Source: Acidimicrobiales bacterium (lineage in GTDB: Bacteria > Actinomycetota > Acidimicrobiia > Acidimicrobiales > Aldehydirespiratoraceae). Taken from it: a stretch of DNA of 64,000 bases. The notes below the pieces were generated by a model. The model was given only the letters and a program-made list of their open reading frames with translations. It did not search any database and was not told the origin of the DNA. This document shows, piece by piece, positions 18,551-27,849 of this stretch; positions within the stretch are counted from its first letter, which is position 1, and each line of letters opens with the position of its first letter. The stretch is from contig JAWPML010000001.1 in the NCBI GenBank assembly GCA_033344915.1, positions 2,352,369 through 2,416,368 on the forward strand, in the 5' to 3' direction. The position numbers were made by a program, and so were the translations under genes.

Positions 18551-18940
18551 ATGCACACCTCCGCCGTCATCGCCGGGTCGATCCGAGCCCTCTCCGGGGC
18601 ATCGTTTCTCATCGCACCGGAGCGGGCGCAGAAGCTCTGGTCGCAGCGGGAGGCAACGGACCCCACGGCTCGACTCCTCCTCCGATCGATGGGCTACCGC
18701 GACCTGTTGATCGGCGGGGGGCTGGTCGCCGCGGGGCTCCGCGACGACGACCGGGTGCCGGCGTGGTTCTTGGCGTCGGCCGGGGCGGATGTGGCCGACC
18801 TGATCGGTGGGCTCGCGGTGAAGGACGAGCTTCCCGAACGCGACCATCTCACCGGGATCGGCGGGGCCGCATTGGGTGTGGCCGTCGGCCTCGCGGGCGC
18901 GATCGCCGCGTACCGGGGTCGGGTCACGACTGGCGGTTGA
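18551..18940 (+). CDS. Small membrane protein (DUF4267-like)
   Basis: 129 residues from the ATG at 18551. An upstream in-frame extension runs through the DUF2625 remnant and the palindrome and is not credible. The sequence has about three to four hydrophobic stretches and a central GYRDLLIGGGLVAAGL motif, like small four-helix integral membrane proteins of the DUF4267 type. Function unknown. It is followed 26 bp later by the amidohydrolase. Confidence 0.75.
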   Translation: MHTSAVIAGSIRALSGASFLIAPERAQKLWSQREATDPTARLLLRSMGYRDLLIGGGLVAAGLRDDDRVPAWFLASAGADVADLIGGLAVKDELPERDHLTGIGGAALGVAVGLAGAIAAYRGRVTTGG

Positions 18941-18966
18941 CCCCTCCCAGCGGCAAGGCTGGACAC

Positions 18967-20220
18967 ATGGCCGTCACCGAGAAGACCTCCACCGGATCCG
19001 ACACCCACTACATCGTCATCTCCGCCGACACGCACGCCGGCGGCAGCCACTCGGCGTACCGCGAGTACCTCGATGCCGAGTTCCTCGACGAGTTCGACGC
19101 GTGGCGGGGCAAGTACAAGAACCCCTACAAGGACCTGGGCGACAACCGCCGTCTGCGCAACTGGGACAAGGAGATGCGCGACACCCAGCAGCTCGACGAG
19201 GAGGGCGTGGTCGGCGAGGTCATCTTCCCGAACACGGTGCCGCCGTTCTTCCCGTCGTTCGTGCTGTTCGCCCAGCCCCCCGGCCCCGAGGACTACCGCA
19301 AGCGTCGGGCCGGAGTGCAGGCCCACAATCGCTGGCTGAAGGAGTTCTGCGAGGAGGCGCCCGAGCGCCGCGCCGGGGTCGGCCAGATCTTCCTCAACGA
19401 CGTCGACGACGCCATCGAGGACGCGATCTGGATCAAGGAGAACGGCCTGCGGGGCGGGATCCTCCTCCCCAACATCGCTCCCGACGTCAAGTGGGTCCGC
19501 CCGGTCCACGACCCCTACTACGACCCGCTGTGGAAGGTGCTCGAAGACCTCGAGATCCCCGTCAACTGTCATGGCGGCACCGGCGCGCCGGACTACGGCA
19601 AGTACCCGATCTCGATGTTGCTCTACATCAACGAGGTCAGCTTCTACAGCCAGCGCCCGCTCGTCCACATGATCCTCGGCGCCGTCTTCGAACGGTTCCC
19701 GAAGATGAACTTCGTGCTGACCGAAACCGGCGCGGCCTGGATTCCCGGTCTGCTCCAGACCCTCGACGGCACGATCAAGACGATCCGCGACACCGGCGAG
19801 ACCGGCGAGATCAAGTACGACAAGGGAACGCTCCCGTCGATGCTGGCCAGCGAGATGTGGGCCCAGAACTGCTGGGTCGGCTGCTCGCAGCCCGGGCCGG
19901 CGGACATCGCCGCTCGCGACAAGATCGGCGTCGACCGCTACATGTGGGGCAGCGACTATCCCCACGACGAGGGCACCCATCCGCACACGAAGGAGCATCT
20001 GCGTCGCCGCTTCGCCGACGTCGACCCGGCCACGACGGAGAAGATGCTCTACGCCAACGCGGCCCGGCTGTACGACTTCGACCTCGATGCCCTGGCGCCG
20101 CTGGCCGAGCAGTACGGGCTCACCCGCGAGGAGATGCACACGCCGATCGTCGGCGGCGAGGATCCGACACTGCGGGACAAGATGACGATGTCCGACGACA
20201 TGTCGTCCGACGCGCTCTAG
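18967..20220 (+). CDS. Amidohydrolase-family TIM-barrel protein
   Basis: 417 residues from the ATG at 18967. Metal-ligand motifs of the amidohydrolase-2 family are visible: ISADTHAGG near residue 17, NCHGGTG near 200 and WGSDYPHDEGT near 327. The family includes decarboxylases and hydrolases of aromatic or cyclic compounds; the exact substrate is unknown. It ends 4 bp from the convergent ABC exporter gene. Confidence 0.88.
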   Translation: MAVTEKTSTGSDTHYIVISADTHAGGSHSAYREYLDAEFLDEFDAWRGKYKNPYKDLGDNRRLRNWDKEMRDTQQLDEEGVVGEVIFPNTVPPFFPSFVLFAQPPGPEDYRKRRAGVQAHNRWLKEFCEEAPERRAGVGQIFLNDVDDAIEDAIWIKENGLRGGILLPNIAPDVKWVRPVHDPYYDPLWKVLEDLEIPVNCHGGTGAPDYGKYPISMLLYINEVSFYSQRPLVHMILGAVFERFPKMNFVLTETGAAWIPGLLQTLDGTIKTIRDTGETGEIKYDKGTLPSMLASEMWAQNCWVGCSQPGPADIAARDKIGVDRYMWGSDYPHDEGTHPHTKEHLRRRFADVDPATTEKMLYANAARLYDFDLDALAPLAEQYGLTREEMHTPIVGGEDPTLRDKMTMSDDMSSDAL

Positions 20221-20224
20221 ATGA

Positions 20225-22093
20225 CTAGCTGACGCCGCCCGTCGCCCACATGTCGGCGAAGTGGCCGCCCGCCGCGATCAGCTCGTCGCGGGTGCCGACC
20301 TCGGCGATGCCGCCACCGTCGACGACCACGATCCGATCGGCCCGCATGGTCGTCTGGAGGCGATGGGCGATGATCACCGCGGTGCGGCCGTCGAGCACGA
20401 CGTCCAACGCGGCCTCGACCGCCTGTTCGGTGCGCAGGTCGAGCGACGACGTCGCCTCGTCGAGCACGAGGAGCCGCGGCTGGGAGATGAACGCCCGGGC
20501 GAGCGCAAGGAGCTGACGCTCGCCGGCGGAGAGCGCGACCCCACGTTCGAGACACGGCGTGTCGAGGCCGTCCGGGAGCCGGTCGAGCAGCGGGCCGAGT
20601 CCGACGGTGCGACACGCGGCCATGAGCTCGTCGTCGCTCATCGTGCGGTTGCCGATCTGGAGGTTCTCCTTGATCGAACCGCCGAACAGGAACGGCTCCT
20701 GCGGAACGACGCCGATCTGACGGCGCAACGAGGCGAAGGTGACGTCGCGCACGTCGTGCCCGTCGATCGTGACCCGACCGGCCTGCGGGTCGTAGAAGCG
20801 GTTGAGCAGCTTCGCGATGGTCGACTTGCCCGCGCCGGTCGGCCCGACGACGGCGATCGTCTCGCCCTCGTGGATCTGGAGGTCGACATCGGAGATCACC
20901 GGTGTGTCCGGGTCGTAGCCGAAGGTCACGCCCTCGAGCCGCACCTCGCCCTGCACCGTGGGCAACTCGTAGGCGTCGGGCTTCTCGGCGACCGTCGGCT
21001 CGTTGCGGAACACCCCGTCGAGCTTGAGGACCGACGCCCGACCCTGCTGGTAGATGTTGTACAGCGCGACGAGTTCGGTGATCGGTGCGAAGAAGGCGCC
21101 GACGTAGAGCACGAAGGCGATCAACTCACCCAGCGACACCTGCCCCTCGAGCACGAGCCCGCCGCCCACGACGAGCAGCACCATCTGGGCGAACGGCCCC
21201 ATCGCCTCGGCGCCAGGGCCGTAGACACCGTTGATGTAGGCGGTGCGGTCGTTGGCGTCGAGATACTCACCCGCCTCGTTCTGGTGCTCGATCACGGTGC
21301 GCCGGCGCCGGTTGTGGGCGGTGATGATCCGGATGCCGGCCAGGCTCTCCTGGAGATGGGCCAGCACGTCGGCGATCGTGTCGCGCACCCGCAGCTGGGC
21401 CACCTCGGCGACCCGCCGATACCACAGCGACAGCACGAGGGTGCCGGGCACGACGGCGAGCAGGGTGATGACCGCCAGCAGCGGGTTGAGGATGAACAGG
21501 GCGATCGTGACCGCGGCGAGGGTCACGCCCTGCACCGCGAGCTGCACGAGCCCCTGCTGGAAGAGTTGCTGGAGCGGCTCGAGGTCGCTGGTCATGCGGC
21601 TCAGGAGCCGACCGGCCCGCTCGTTCGTGTAGTAGTCGATGCTCAGCCGCTGGAAATGGGCGAACAGCTGCACCCGCAGGTTCGCCATCACCCGGGCCCC
21701 GACCCGCCCGGCGAACATCGTCCGCACGACGCCGACCAGGATCGACACGGGCACGAAGACGGCGAACAACACGCCCATGAACACGACGAGATCGCGGTCA
21801 CCCTTGGCGATGCCCTCGTCGATCGAGATCTGGAGCAGGAGCGGACCCGCCTGGGCCATCACCGCTTCGAGCGCGATCAGCACGAAGACGCCGACGAAGG
21901 CGAGCAGGTAGGGGCGCAGGAAGTGCGTCATCGTGAACGGCGCCCGGTCGTACTCGCTCTGGCTGAACGGCGGCGGGTCCTCCGAGACGTCCGGGGGCCC
22001 CTCGTCCATCCAGCGTTGGACCTTCTCCGCGACCTCCGGCGGGATGCCGCTGAACCCCGTGTCGGCGATGCCGCCCCAGCCTGCGTGCGCCAT
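20225..22093 (-). CDS. ABC exporter half-transporter, catalytic-Glu subunit (heterodimer partner 2)
   Basis: 622 residues: an N-terminal six-helix membrane domain (about 60-340) and an NBD with Walker A GPTGAGKST (~412) and Walker B VLDEATSSLD (~538) carrying the catalytic Glu. The signature is LSAGE (~517) instead of LSGGQ. The start overlaps the stop of the partner gene by one base. In heterodimeric exporters of the BmrCD/TM287-288 kind, a variant signature in one subunit pairs with a degenerate Walker B in the other, and that is the pattern here. Probably a drug or lipid exporter. Confidence 0.92.
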   Translation of the reverse strand: MAHAGWGGIADTGFSGIPPEVAEKVQRWMDEGPPDVSEDPPPFSQSEYDRAPFTMTHFLRPYLLAFVGVFVLIALEAVMAQAGPLLLQISIDEGIAKGDRDLVVFMGVLFAVFVPVSILVGVVRTMFAGRVGARVMANLRVQLFAHFQRLSIDYYTNERAGRLLSRMTSDLEPLQQLFQQGLVQLAVQGVTLAAVTIALFILNPLLAVITLLAVVPGTLVLSLWYRRVAEVAQLRVRDTIADVLAHLQESLAGIRIITAHNRRRRTVIEHQNEAGEYLDANDRTAYINGVYGPGAEAMGPFAQMVLLVVGGGLVLEGQVSLGELIAFVLYVGAFFAPITELVALYNIYQQGRASVLKLDGVFRNEPTVAEKPDAYELPTVQGEVRLEGVTFGYDPDTPVISDVDLQIHEGETIAVVGPTGAGKSTIAKLLNRFYDPQAGRVTIDGHDVRDVTFASLRRQIGVVPQEPFLFGGSIKENLQIGNRTMSDDELMAACRTVGLGPLLDRLPDGLDTPCLERGVALSAGERQLLALARAFISQPRLLVLDEATSSLDLRTEQAVEAALDVVLDGRTAVIIAHRLQTTMRADRIVVVDGGGIAEVGTRDELIAAGGHFADMWATGGVS

Positions 22094-23913
22094 CAGCCGG
22101 CCTCGACGTCTGCCGCGTCCTCGGCCTCGTCGTCATCCATGTGCTCGAGCAGCTCGCGATAGCGGGGCTCGCAAGCGAGCAGCTCCTCGTGGGTACCTTC
22201 CGCAGCCACGACGCCGTCGGCCAGCAGCACGACGCGATCGGCCAGCGAGATGGTCGACACCCGATGGGCGATGACGATCACCGTGCGATCGGCCGTGGCC
22301 TCGCGCAGCCCGGCATGGATCTTCTCCTCCACCCGCACGTCGATCGCGCTCGTCGCGTCGTCCAGCACGAGCACCTGCGGGTCGTGGAGCAGGGCGCGGG
22401 CCAGCGAGATGCGCTGGCGCTGGCCGCCGGAGAGCGTGTAGCCCCGTTCGCCCACGACCTCGTCGTAGCCGTCGTCGAGCTCGGCGATGAACCCGGCGGC
22501 CTGGGCGGTGCGGGCGGCGGCCTCGATCCGCTCCTGCGAGGCCGTCGGATCGGCGAACGCGATGTTGTCGCGGATGCTCATCGAGAACAGGAACGGATCG
22601 TCGAGCGCGACCCCGACCACGGACCGCACCGAATCCAGCGTGGCGTCGCGGATGTCGACCCCGTCGACGCGGACGGACCCGCTGCGCACGTCGTAGAGGC
22701 GGGGCAGCAGGCGGGCCACGGTCGACTTGCCCGACGCCGTGGCGCCGACCAGGGCGACCGTCTCCCCCGGCTCGACCGTGAGGTCGAAGCCGCGCAGGAC
22801 GTCGGCGTCGTTGCCGTAGCCGAAGTGGACGTCGTCGAACCGGATCGCACCGCGAGCACCCGTGAGGTCGACCGGGTCGTCGCACTCGACCACCGTGATG
22901 GGCTCGTCGAAGACCTCGTAGACCCGCATGGCCGACGCCTTGGCCCGCTGCGCCATCTGCACGAGATGGCCGATGAAGCGGAACGGCACCTGCACCATCG
23001 CCACGTAGGAACTGAAGGCGACGAGGGCTCCGATGCCGATGTCGCCGCTCTCGACCAGCAGGCCGCCGTAGAGGAGCACCGCGACCTGACTCATGCGGGG
23101 CAGGTGCTCGAGGGCGGGGATGTAGCGGGCCGACACGTCGGCGCCCTTGACCATCGCCCACCGGAGCTGGTCGGCGACGCCGGTCATGCGGGCGATCTCG
23201 TGCTCCTCACCCGCGAAGTTGCGCACCACCCGCACGCCGGCGACGTTCTCCTCGACGACGGTGGCGACGTCGGCCTGGCGGGCCATCACCAACCACCACG
23301 CGGGCAGCTGGGGGTGGCGGCTGCGCAGTCCGAGGTAGGCGACGATGGGGACCGGGATGATCGTGACGAGGGTCAACGGCACGCTGACCGCGAGCATGAG
23401 GACGAGCGCGATGCCGAGGCTCGCGAGCGAGAGCGCCATGAACGGCCCGAAGTTGAGGAACATCTGCACGGCGCGGATGTCGCCGTTGGCGCGGGCGAGC
23501 AGCTGTCCGGTCTCGCTGCGGTCGTAGTAGGACGACGACAGTCGGGACAGGTGATCGAACACGGCGTGGCGCATGGCCGTCTCGACCCGGAACGCCACCC
23601 GGAACATCGCCCGCCGGGCGATGAAGCCGCTGACGAACGCGACGACCGTGAGCCCCGCGAGGGCGAAGGCGTAGGGCGCGATGTCGTCGGTCTTGTCGTC
23701 CAGCGCGTTGTCGATCGCGAGCATCAGCACGGCGGGCACGAGGGTGCGGGCGAGCATGCCGATCGCGGTGCCGCCGATCGAGGCGATGAGGCCCAATCGC
23801 ATCGGGCGGATGACGGGCCACAGCCGACGGAGCCAGCCCAGGCTCGCGTCCGGATGGGGCCGGCCGAGGGGCTCGGGATAGCGGGCGAGTTCGTCGGTGG
23901 CGACGGCGGTCAT
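22093..23913 (-). CDS. ABC exporter half-transporter, degenerate-site subunit (heterodimer partner 1)
   Basis: 606 residues from the ATG at 23913, which overlaps the marR-like stop (ATGA); an 11-codon upstream extension exists but lies in the regulator gene. It has a membrane domain (about 40-330) and an NBD with Walker A GATASGKST (~388) and a canonical signature LSGGQRQR (~491). Walker B is VLVLDDATSAID, with Asp where the catalytic Glu is expected. This makes it the degenerate half of a heterodimer with the next gene. Co-transcribed with the MarR regulator. Confidence 0.92.
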   Translation of the reverse strand: MTAVATDELARYPEPLGRPHPDASLGWLRRLWPVIRPMRLGLIASIGGTAIGMLARTLVPAVLMLAIDNALDDKTDDIAPYAFALAGLTVVAFVSGFIARRAMFRVAFRVETAMRHAVFDHLSRLSSSYYDRSETGQLLARANGDIRAVQMFLNFGPFMALSLASLGIALVLMLAVSVPLTLVTIIPVPIVAYLGLRSRHPQLPAWWLVMARQADVATVVEENVAGVRVVRNFAGEEHEIARMTGVADQLRWAMVKGADVSARYIPALEHLPRMSQVAVLLYGGLLVESGDIGIGALVAFSSYVAMVQVPFRFIGHLVQMAQRAKASAMRVYEVFDEPITVVECDDPVDLTGARGAIRFDDVHFGYGNDADVLRGFDLTVEPGETVALVGATASGKSTVARLLPRLYDVRSGSVRVDGVDIRDATLDSVRSVVGVALDDPFLFSMSIRDNIAFADPTASQERIEAAARTAQAAGFIAELDDGYDEVVGERGYTLSGGQRQRISLARALLHDPQVLVLDDATSAIDVRVEEKIHAGLREATADRTVIVIAHRVSTISLADRVVLLADGVVAAEGTHEELLACEPRYRELLEHMDDDEAEDAADVEAG

Positions 23914-24344
23914 GACTCGTTGCGCCGGGCCAGCGCCTCGCGCCACAGGCCGAGGCCGGCCCGGGCGGCCTCGCGGTCGGCCGGGTCGAGGTTGGCGAGC
24001 AGCCCGTCGAGCGCGGCCGAGGCCGCCTCGTCCGCGGTGTCGAGGGCAGCGCGGCCCGCGGGCGTGAGCTCGAAGTCCACCCGTCGTCGATCGTCCTCGG
24101 CGCGAGCGCGCGCCACCAGCCCGTCGTCCACGAGTCCGTTCATCACGGTCGTGACCGTGGGCGGCCGCACGGCGAGGAACCGGGCCAGCACGGCGCCGGA
24201 GGTGACCCCGGCTTCGACGAGGGAGAGGGCGCGGAACTGCGAGCTGGTGAGGCCGGTCTCGTTCACCGAGATCTCGATCGCCCGCCCGAGTCCGATCACC
24301 GCGAGCGCCGGCGCGCGGTTCACAGCGATCTTCTTAGCCCCCAT
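23910..24344 (-). CDS. MarR family transcriptional regulator
   Basis: 144 residues with a winged-helix core (TSSQFRALSLVEAG, RPPTVTTVMNGLVDDGLVAR, then the wing EDDRRRVDFELTPAGR). It is the first gene of a three-gene operon with a heterodimeric exporter. MarR proteins commonly repress such exporters and are released by the exported ligand. A perfect palindrome sits 3 bp upstream of its start codon. Confidence 0.92.
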   Translation of the reverse strand: MGAKKIAVNRAPALAVIGLGRAIEISVNETGLTSSQFRALSLVEAGVTSGAVLARFLAVRPPTVTTVMNGLVDDGLVARARAEDDRRRVDFELTPAGRAALDTADEAASAALDGLLANLDPADREAARAGLGLWREALARRNES

Positions 24345-24347
24345 AAT

Positions 24348-24364
24348 GATTAGCGTAGCTAATC
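24348..24364. promoter_or_regulatory. Probable MarR operator
   Basis: GATTAGCGTAGCTAATC is a perfect 7-bp inverted repeat with a 3-bp centre, the size and AT-rich style of MarR operators, in an otherwise GC-rich context. It lies just upstream of the marR-like ATG and overlaps the stop codon of the preceding membrane protein gene. Autoregulation is inferred. Confidence 0.7.
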
Positions 24365-25540
24365 GTCGGCGGAGACCAACACCCGGTGGTAGGCGGCCCG
24401 CACGGCGAGGGCCTCGCGGACCTCGGCCGTCATGTCCTCGGCGAACTCCTCGCGGTAGGCGTCGTCGGTCAACACCTGCACCGCGAACTGGAGCCCCGAC
24501 ATCAGCCCGATGAACGCGGACACGACGATGAGTTGGCGGGTGAAGATCAGCTCGCCGCCGAACACGGACCAGGTGCGCAACCAGTCGTCCGCCCGCGTGA
24601 GTTCATCCGTCGTCGTCCACTGGGTGAGCGTGTCGGCTCGCACCGTGAACAAGCCGAAGAAGAGATAGAACGCGGTGATGACGAGGGCGACCAGGAAGAT
24701 CTGGATCGCCTGGGAGACGAAGAGCAGCAGGGCCACGTTCCACTCCGCCGGGCGACCCAGGGCGGGAGCATCCGGCGCGGGTGCGTCGTCGCCCGGCACG
24801 CAGCCTTCCATCGGCGTGCCGTCGCAGAACGGCCGCACCTCGGCCCATCGACTGAACCGGGCGAGGTCCACCGTGATGCGCTTGACCGAGAGCATGACGA
24901 ACGCGCTGCCGATGCCGAGGATGACCACGGCGACCACCAGGAAGTAGGGCCACTCGAAGTCGTTGGCGACCTGCCACATCTCCGCGTTGAGGAAGATGAA
25001 GGCGCTGAACAGGAGCAGGATCGGCAGCGACTTCAGGGCGAGGTTGGCGATGTCGTACATCTGTGCCCCCACCTGGCCGAGTGACCAGCGCAGCATGGGG
25101 AGGATGCCCCAGGCCGTGATCACGAACCCGACGCCGAGGATCAGGATGTTCGCGCCGAGCAGCCAGAGGATGTTCTCGCCGAGGGCATCCTGGGCACCGA
25201 TCGCCGTCGGGATCACCGGCAGGATGAGGTAGAGCAGCACCTCGGGAGTGCCAACCGTGTCCGGCAGCATCAACAGGGGGCGACGGCGCAGGCGGTTGAC
25301 GAGGATGAAGGCGCCGAGCATGAGGGCGACGCCGCCGAGAAAGGCGAGCGCCTGGCCGATCCCCGACCAGCGGTCACCGAAGACCAGGAACAGTTCGAGG
25401 AAGACGACCAGCGAGAGAAAGGGGAACATGCGGGTGAGCACGTCCTCGCGGACCGAGTATTCGTCGATCAGGTGCGGGAGGCCCTGACGCACGAACCATC
25501 GTTCGGTGCGATCACGCTGGACAGCAGGCGACTCCTCCAT
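24359..25540 (-). CDS. Polytopic membrane protein of unknown function
   Basis: 393 residues from the ATG at 25540. About eight hydrophobic segments are visible, among them FPFLSLVVFLELFLVFG, VLLYLILPVIPTAIG, ILWLLGANILILGVGFVI, PYFLVVAVVILGIG and IFLVALVITAFYLFF. A soluble loop with two Cys (FCDGTPMEGCVPG) lies between the later helices. No family is recognised. It starts 16 bp after the true end of imuB and may be co-transcribed with it. Because imuB is frameshifted, the shifted frame runs through into this gene without a stop. Confidence 0.8.
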   Translation of the reverse strand: MEESPAVQRDRTERWFVRQGLPHLIDEYSVREDVLTRMFPFLSLVVFLELFLVFGDRWSGIGQALAFLGGVALMLGAFILVNRLRRRPLLMLPDTVGTPEVLLYLILPVIPTAIGAQDALGENILWLLGANILILGVGFVITAWGILPMLRWSLGQVGAQMYDIANLALKSLPILLLFSAFIFLNAEMWQVANDFEWPYFLVVAVVILGIGSAFVMLSVKRITVDLARFSRWAEVRPFCDGTPMEGCVPGDDAPAPDAPALGRPAEWNVALLLFVSQAIQIFLVALVITAFYLFFGLFTVRADTLTQWTTTDELTRADDWLRTWSVFGGELIFTRQLIVVSAFIGLMSGLQFAVQVLTDDAYREEFAEDMTAEVREALAVRAAYHRVLVSADD

Positions 25541-25556
25541 CGTCGCAAACCCTAGG

Positions 25557-27124
25557 TCAGTCCCAGATCGCGGTGACCCACCACTGCCGATGTTCGAGGG
25601 TGAGCAGCCGTGCCTCTCCGTCGTCGGCGAGGATCTGGAAGCGGGCCCGGCGCCGGTGCTCGTCGGTGTCCCACCAGCGTTCGTCGACCGGCCAGGGCCC
25701 GGCCCACCCGACCACGGCGACCCGGCGCCGGTCGACGACGAGGGTCGTGGGCGGCGCCGACGGGAGCCCCCGACCGGTGACGGTGACCATGCGGTCGTCG
25801 GCGTCGAGCAGCTCGGCCGGCGTCGGCGCCGCCGGCACCCGGGTGGGCGACGGGCGGGGCAGGCGGCCGGGCCACGGCGCCTCCTCGTCGTCGGTGAGCA
25901 GCTCGCGCCCCGCAGCTCCACGGTGGCCGCCGGCACCAGCACGAGCTGCTCGTCGGCGTGGCGCCCACCACGGTGCTCGGGCACCATCACCGCATCGGCC
26001 CCGAGCTGCCCCTGGAGACGGGCGGCGACCCGCGCGGCCCGTTCGTCCACCTCGGTCTCCCCGCCCCAGAACCCGAGCTGGCGACCCTTGGCGGCGACGA
26101 CCTCGTCGGGGATCAGCGCCACCCGGGCGATGCCGCCGCTCGGACGGGTGGCGGCCGAACCGTGCAGCCAGCCGTCGAGCTGCCAGCGGACCCGGTCGGC
26201 GATCGCCGCGGCCGACAGTGATCCCTCGTGGCGCCAGAGCCGCAGGAGCGTCTCGCCGTGTTCGGTCTCGGCTTCGATCGCGATGCGGACGCAGGCGATG
26301 CCCTCCCGATCGAGCCGCTGATGGAGATCGTCGGCGAGCGATCTGGCACAGAACGCGACGCGGTCGACCCGGTCGGCCGGCGGGTCGATCTCCATCGTGA
26401 CCGACCAGTCGACCGGGGGGAGCCGGGCATCGGGCGGACGTTCGTCGAGGCCGGCGGCGAGCCGGTGGGCCTCGCGGCCCTCGTCGCCGAAGCGGGCGAG
26501 CACGTCGGTGGCCGGCAGCGCCGCGAACGCGCCCAGCGATCGGAGGCCGAGCCGGAACAGCACATCGGTGAGCTCGGGCCGTTCGAGCACCGAGATGGCC
26601 ATCGGCGACAGAAAGGCCGGGCTCTCCCCCGCGTCGACGATCCGGGTCGACGCGGCCTCACCCTGGGGCGCGGCCCGGGCCGCGAGGCCGGCGGCGAACG
26701 GTCCGTCGGCGATGCCGATGCGCAGGTCGGTGCGTCCGGCGAGGGCGACCGCCATCCGCTCGTGGACGAGGTCGGCCACCGCCGCATCGCCGCCGAAGTA
26801 GCGCCCCGGTCCCCGCATCGCGAACGCGCAGGTGCCGGGCCGGGCGACCTCCACCCGCGGGGTGATGTCGTCGAGGGCCGCCAGGATCGGCTCGAACGAG
26901 CGGGCCTCACGGGCCTCGTCGCGTTCGAGCACGTCGAGATCGGCGCAGCGCGACTGGGCGACCCGGCGGCGCAGCCCGCGGGCGACGCCGGACCGACGAG
27001 CGGCCGGCGAGGCCGCCACGACACGGTTCGCGTGGACGACGGCGACGGGTTCGTCGAGGGGCCGGCCGAGGGCGACGACCGGCCAGTCAGGACACCAGGC
27101 GACCAGTGTCCGCACCGCGGTCAT
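25557..27124 (-). CDS. imuB: ImuB, inactive Y-family polymerase homolog (frameshifted)
   Basis: The N-terminal part (from the ATG at 27124) reads as ImuB: CPDWPVVALGRP, RRVAQSRCADLDVLERDEA, GPGRYFGGDAAVADLV and LGFWGGETEVDERAAR. The acidic catalytic residues of active DinB enzymes are missing, as is normal for ImuB. At 25908-25911 the frame is lost: the following ~115 residues make sense only in another frame (PAELLDADDRMVTVTGRG, then RRRARFQILADDGEARLL to the stop at 25557). One missing G in a G4 run (C4 on the plus strand) explains it. ImuB bridges DnaE2 and the beta clamp, so a real mutation would damage the mutasome. It overlaps imuA' by 38 bp. Confidence 0.9.
25908..25911 (-). other. Frameshift site in imuB (homopolymer run)
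   Basis: Upstream of this run the reading is ...ATVELRG; downstream the sensible reading is RELLTDDEEAPWPGRL in the frame needing one additional base. A four-base C run (G on the coding strand) would have to be five bases long to restore the gene. It may be a real indel or a consensus error. Confidence 0.8.
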
Positions 27125-27824
27125 GCGGATCCTCCCTCTCGCCGATCACGACCGGTTCGCCTTCGGGGCCGGGCAGGAGCATCGCCGTGGCCCTCGGGCG
27201 GGAGAACGCACCACGCCCCTGGGCCTGCACCCGCACGCGGCGGGCCCGCAGGACCCCGTGGCCGACACCGAGGCCCGCCCATTCGTGGTCGACGATCGAC
27301 AGGCCCACGTCGATTCCTTCCTGGGCGCCGGCGCCGATGCGGATGATCACCGATCCCCGCTCGCGCATGCGGGCGTTGAGCCGCCGCATGTCGGCCGGGC
27401 GTACCCGCACCGCCGGACCCACCAGCACGATGTCGACCGAGCCGACGAGGGCGGCAAGAACATTGCCCACGAACGACTTGCCGGTCCGGTCGCCCGACGG
27501 ATCGACGATCAGCATCCGCTCGAGCGCCACCCCGGCCTCCCGAGCCGCCGCGAGCCCCAGGTCCGGGTCGCCCACGACGGCCACCCACGAACCGGACGCC
27601 GACGGCCCGGCCGCCACCGCCAACGCCAGCGCCGTCGCCCCCGTGCCGTCGACCGACACGACGGACCCGCGCTTCAATCCCCCCTCGGGGAACAGCGACG
27701 CCAACGCGGCATGGACCGGCAACGTGCGTTCACGGGCCAGGGCGAGCGGCGCCACCCGATCCGCGACGAGGCGCAGTGACGCATGTCGAGGGTCGTCGAC
27801 GAGGGCGTGCTCCGCAGCTGCCAT
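27087..27824 (-). CDS. imuA: ImuA' (RecA/SulA-like SOS mutasome protein)
   Basis: 245 residues from the ATG at 27824; a longer frame would run through the SOS box and is rejected. The sequence shows a RecA-like core: LFPEGGLKRGSVVSVDGTGA, WVAVVGDPDLGLAAAREAGV, MLIVDPSG and VDIVLVGPAV. With imuB immediately downstream (38-bp overlap) and an SOS box 12 bp upstream, this is the imuA'-imuB cassette that works with DnaE2 in damage-induced mutagenesis. Confidence 0.88.
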   Translation of the reverse strand: MAAAEHALVDDPRHASLRLVADRVAPLALARERTLPVHAALASLFPEGGLKRGSVVSVDGTGATALALAVAAGPSASGSWVAVVGDPDLGLAAAREAGVALERMLIVDPSGDRTGKSFVGNVLAALVGSVDIVLVGPAVRVRPADMRRLNARMRERGSVIIRIGAGAQEGIDVGLSIVDHEWAGLGVGHGVLRARRVRVQAQGRGAFSRPRATAMLLPGPEGEPVVIGEREDPHDRGADTGRLVS

Positions 27825-27835
27825 CGATCCAGTAT

Positions 27836-27849
27836 CGAACACGTGTTCG
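27836..27849. promoter_or_regulatory. LexA (SOS) box upstream of imuA'
   Basis: CGAACACGTGTTCG is a perfect palindrome matching CGAAC-N4-GTTCG, 12 bp upstream of the imuA' start. It is also 51 bp upstream of the divergent selenoprotein-like gene, so LexA could affect both. Confidence 0.9.

Noticed and set aside
24359-27124. A single 921-residue ImuB-membrane protein fusion
   Set aside because: The linking part is ImuB sequence read in the wrong frame after a homopolymer indel; a start codon and separate frame exist for each protein.
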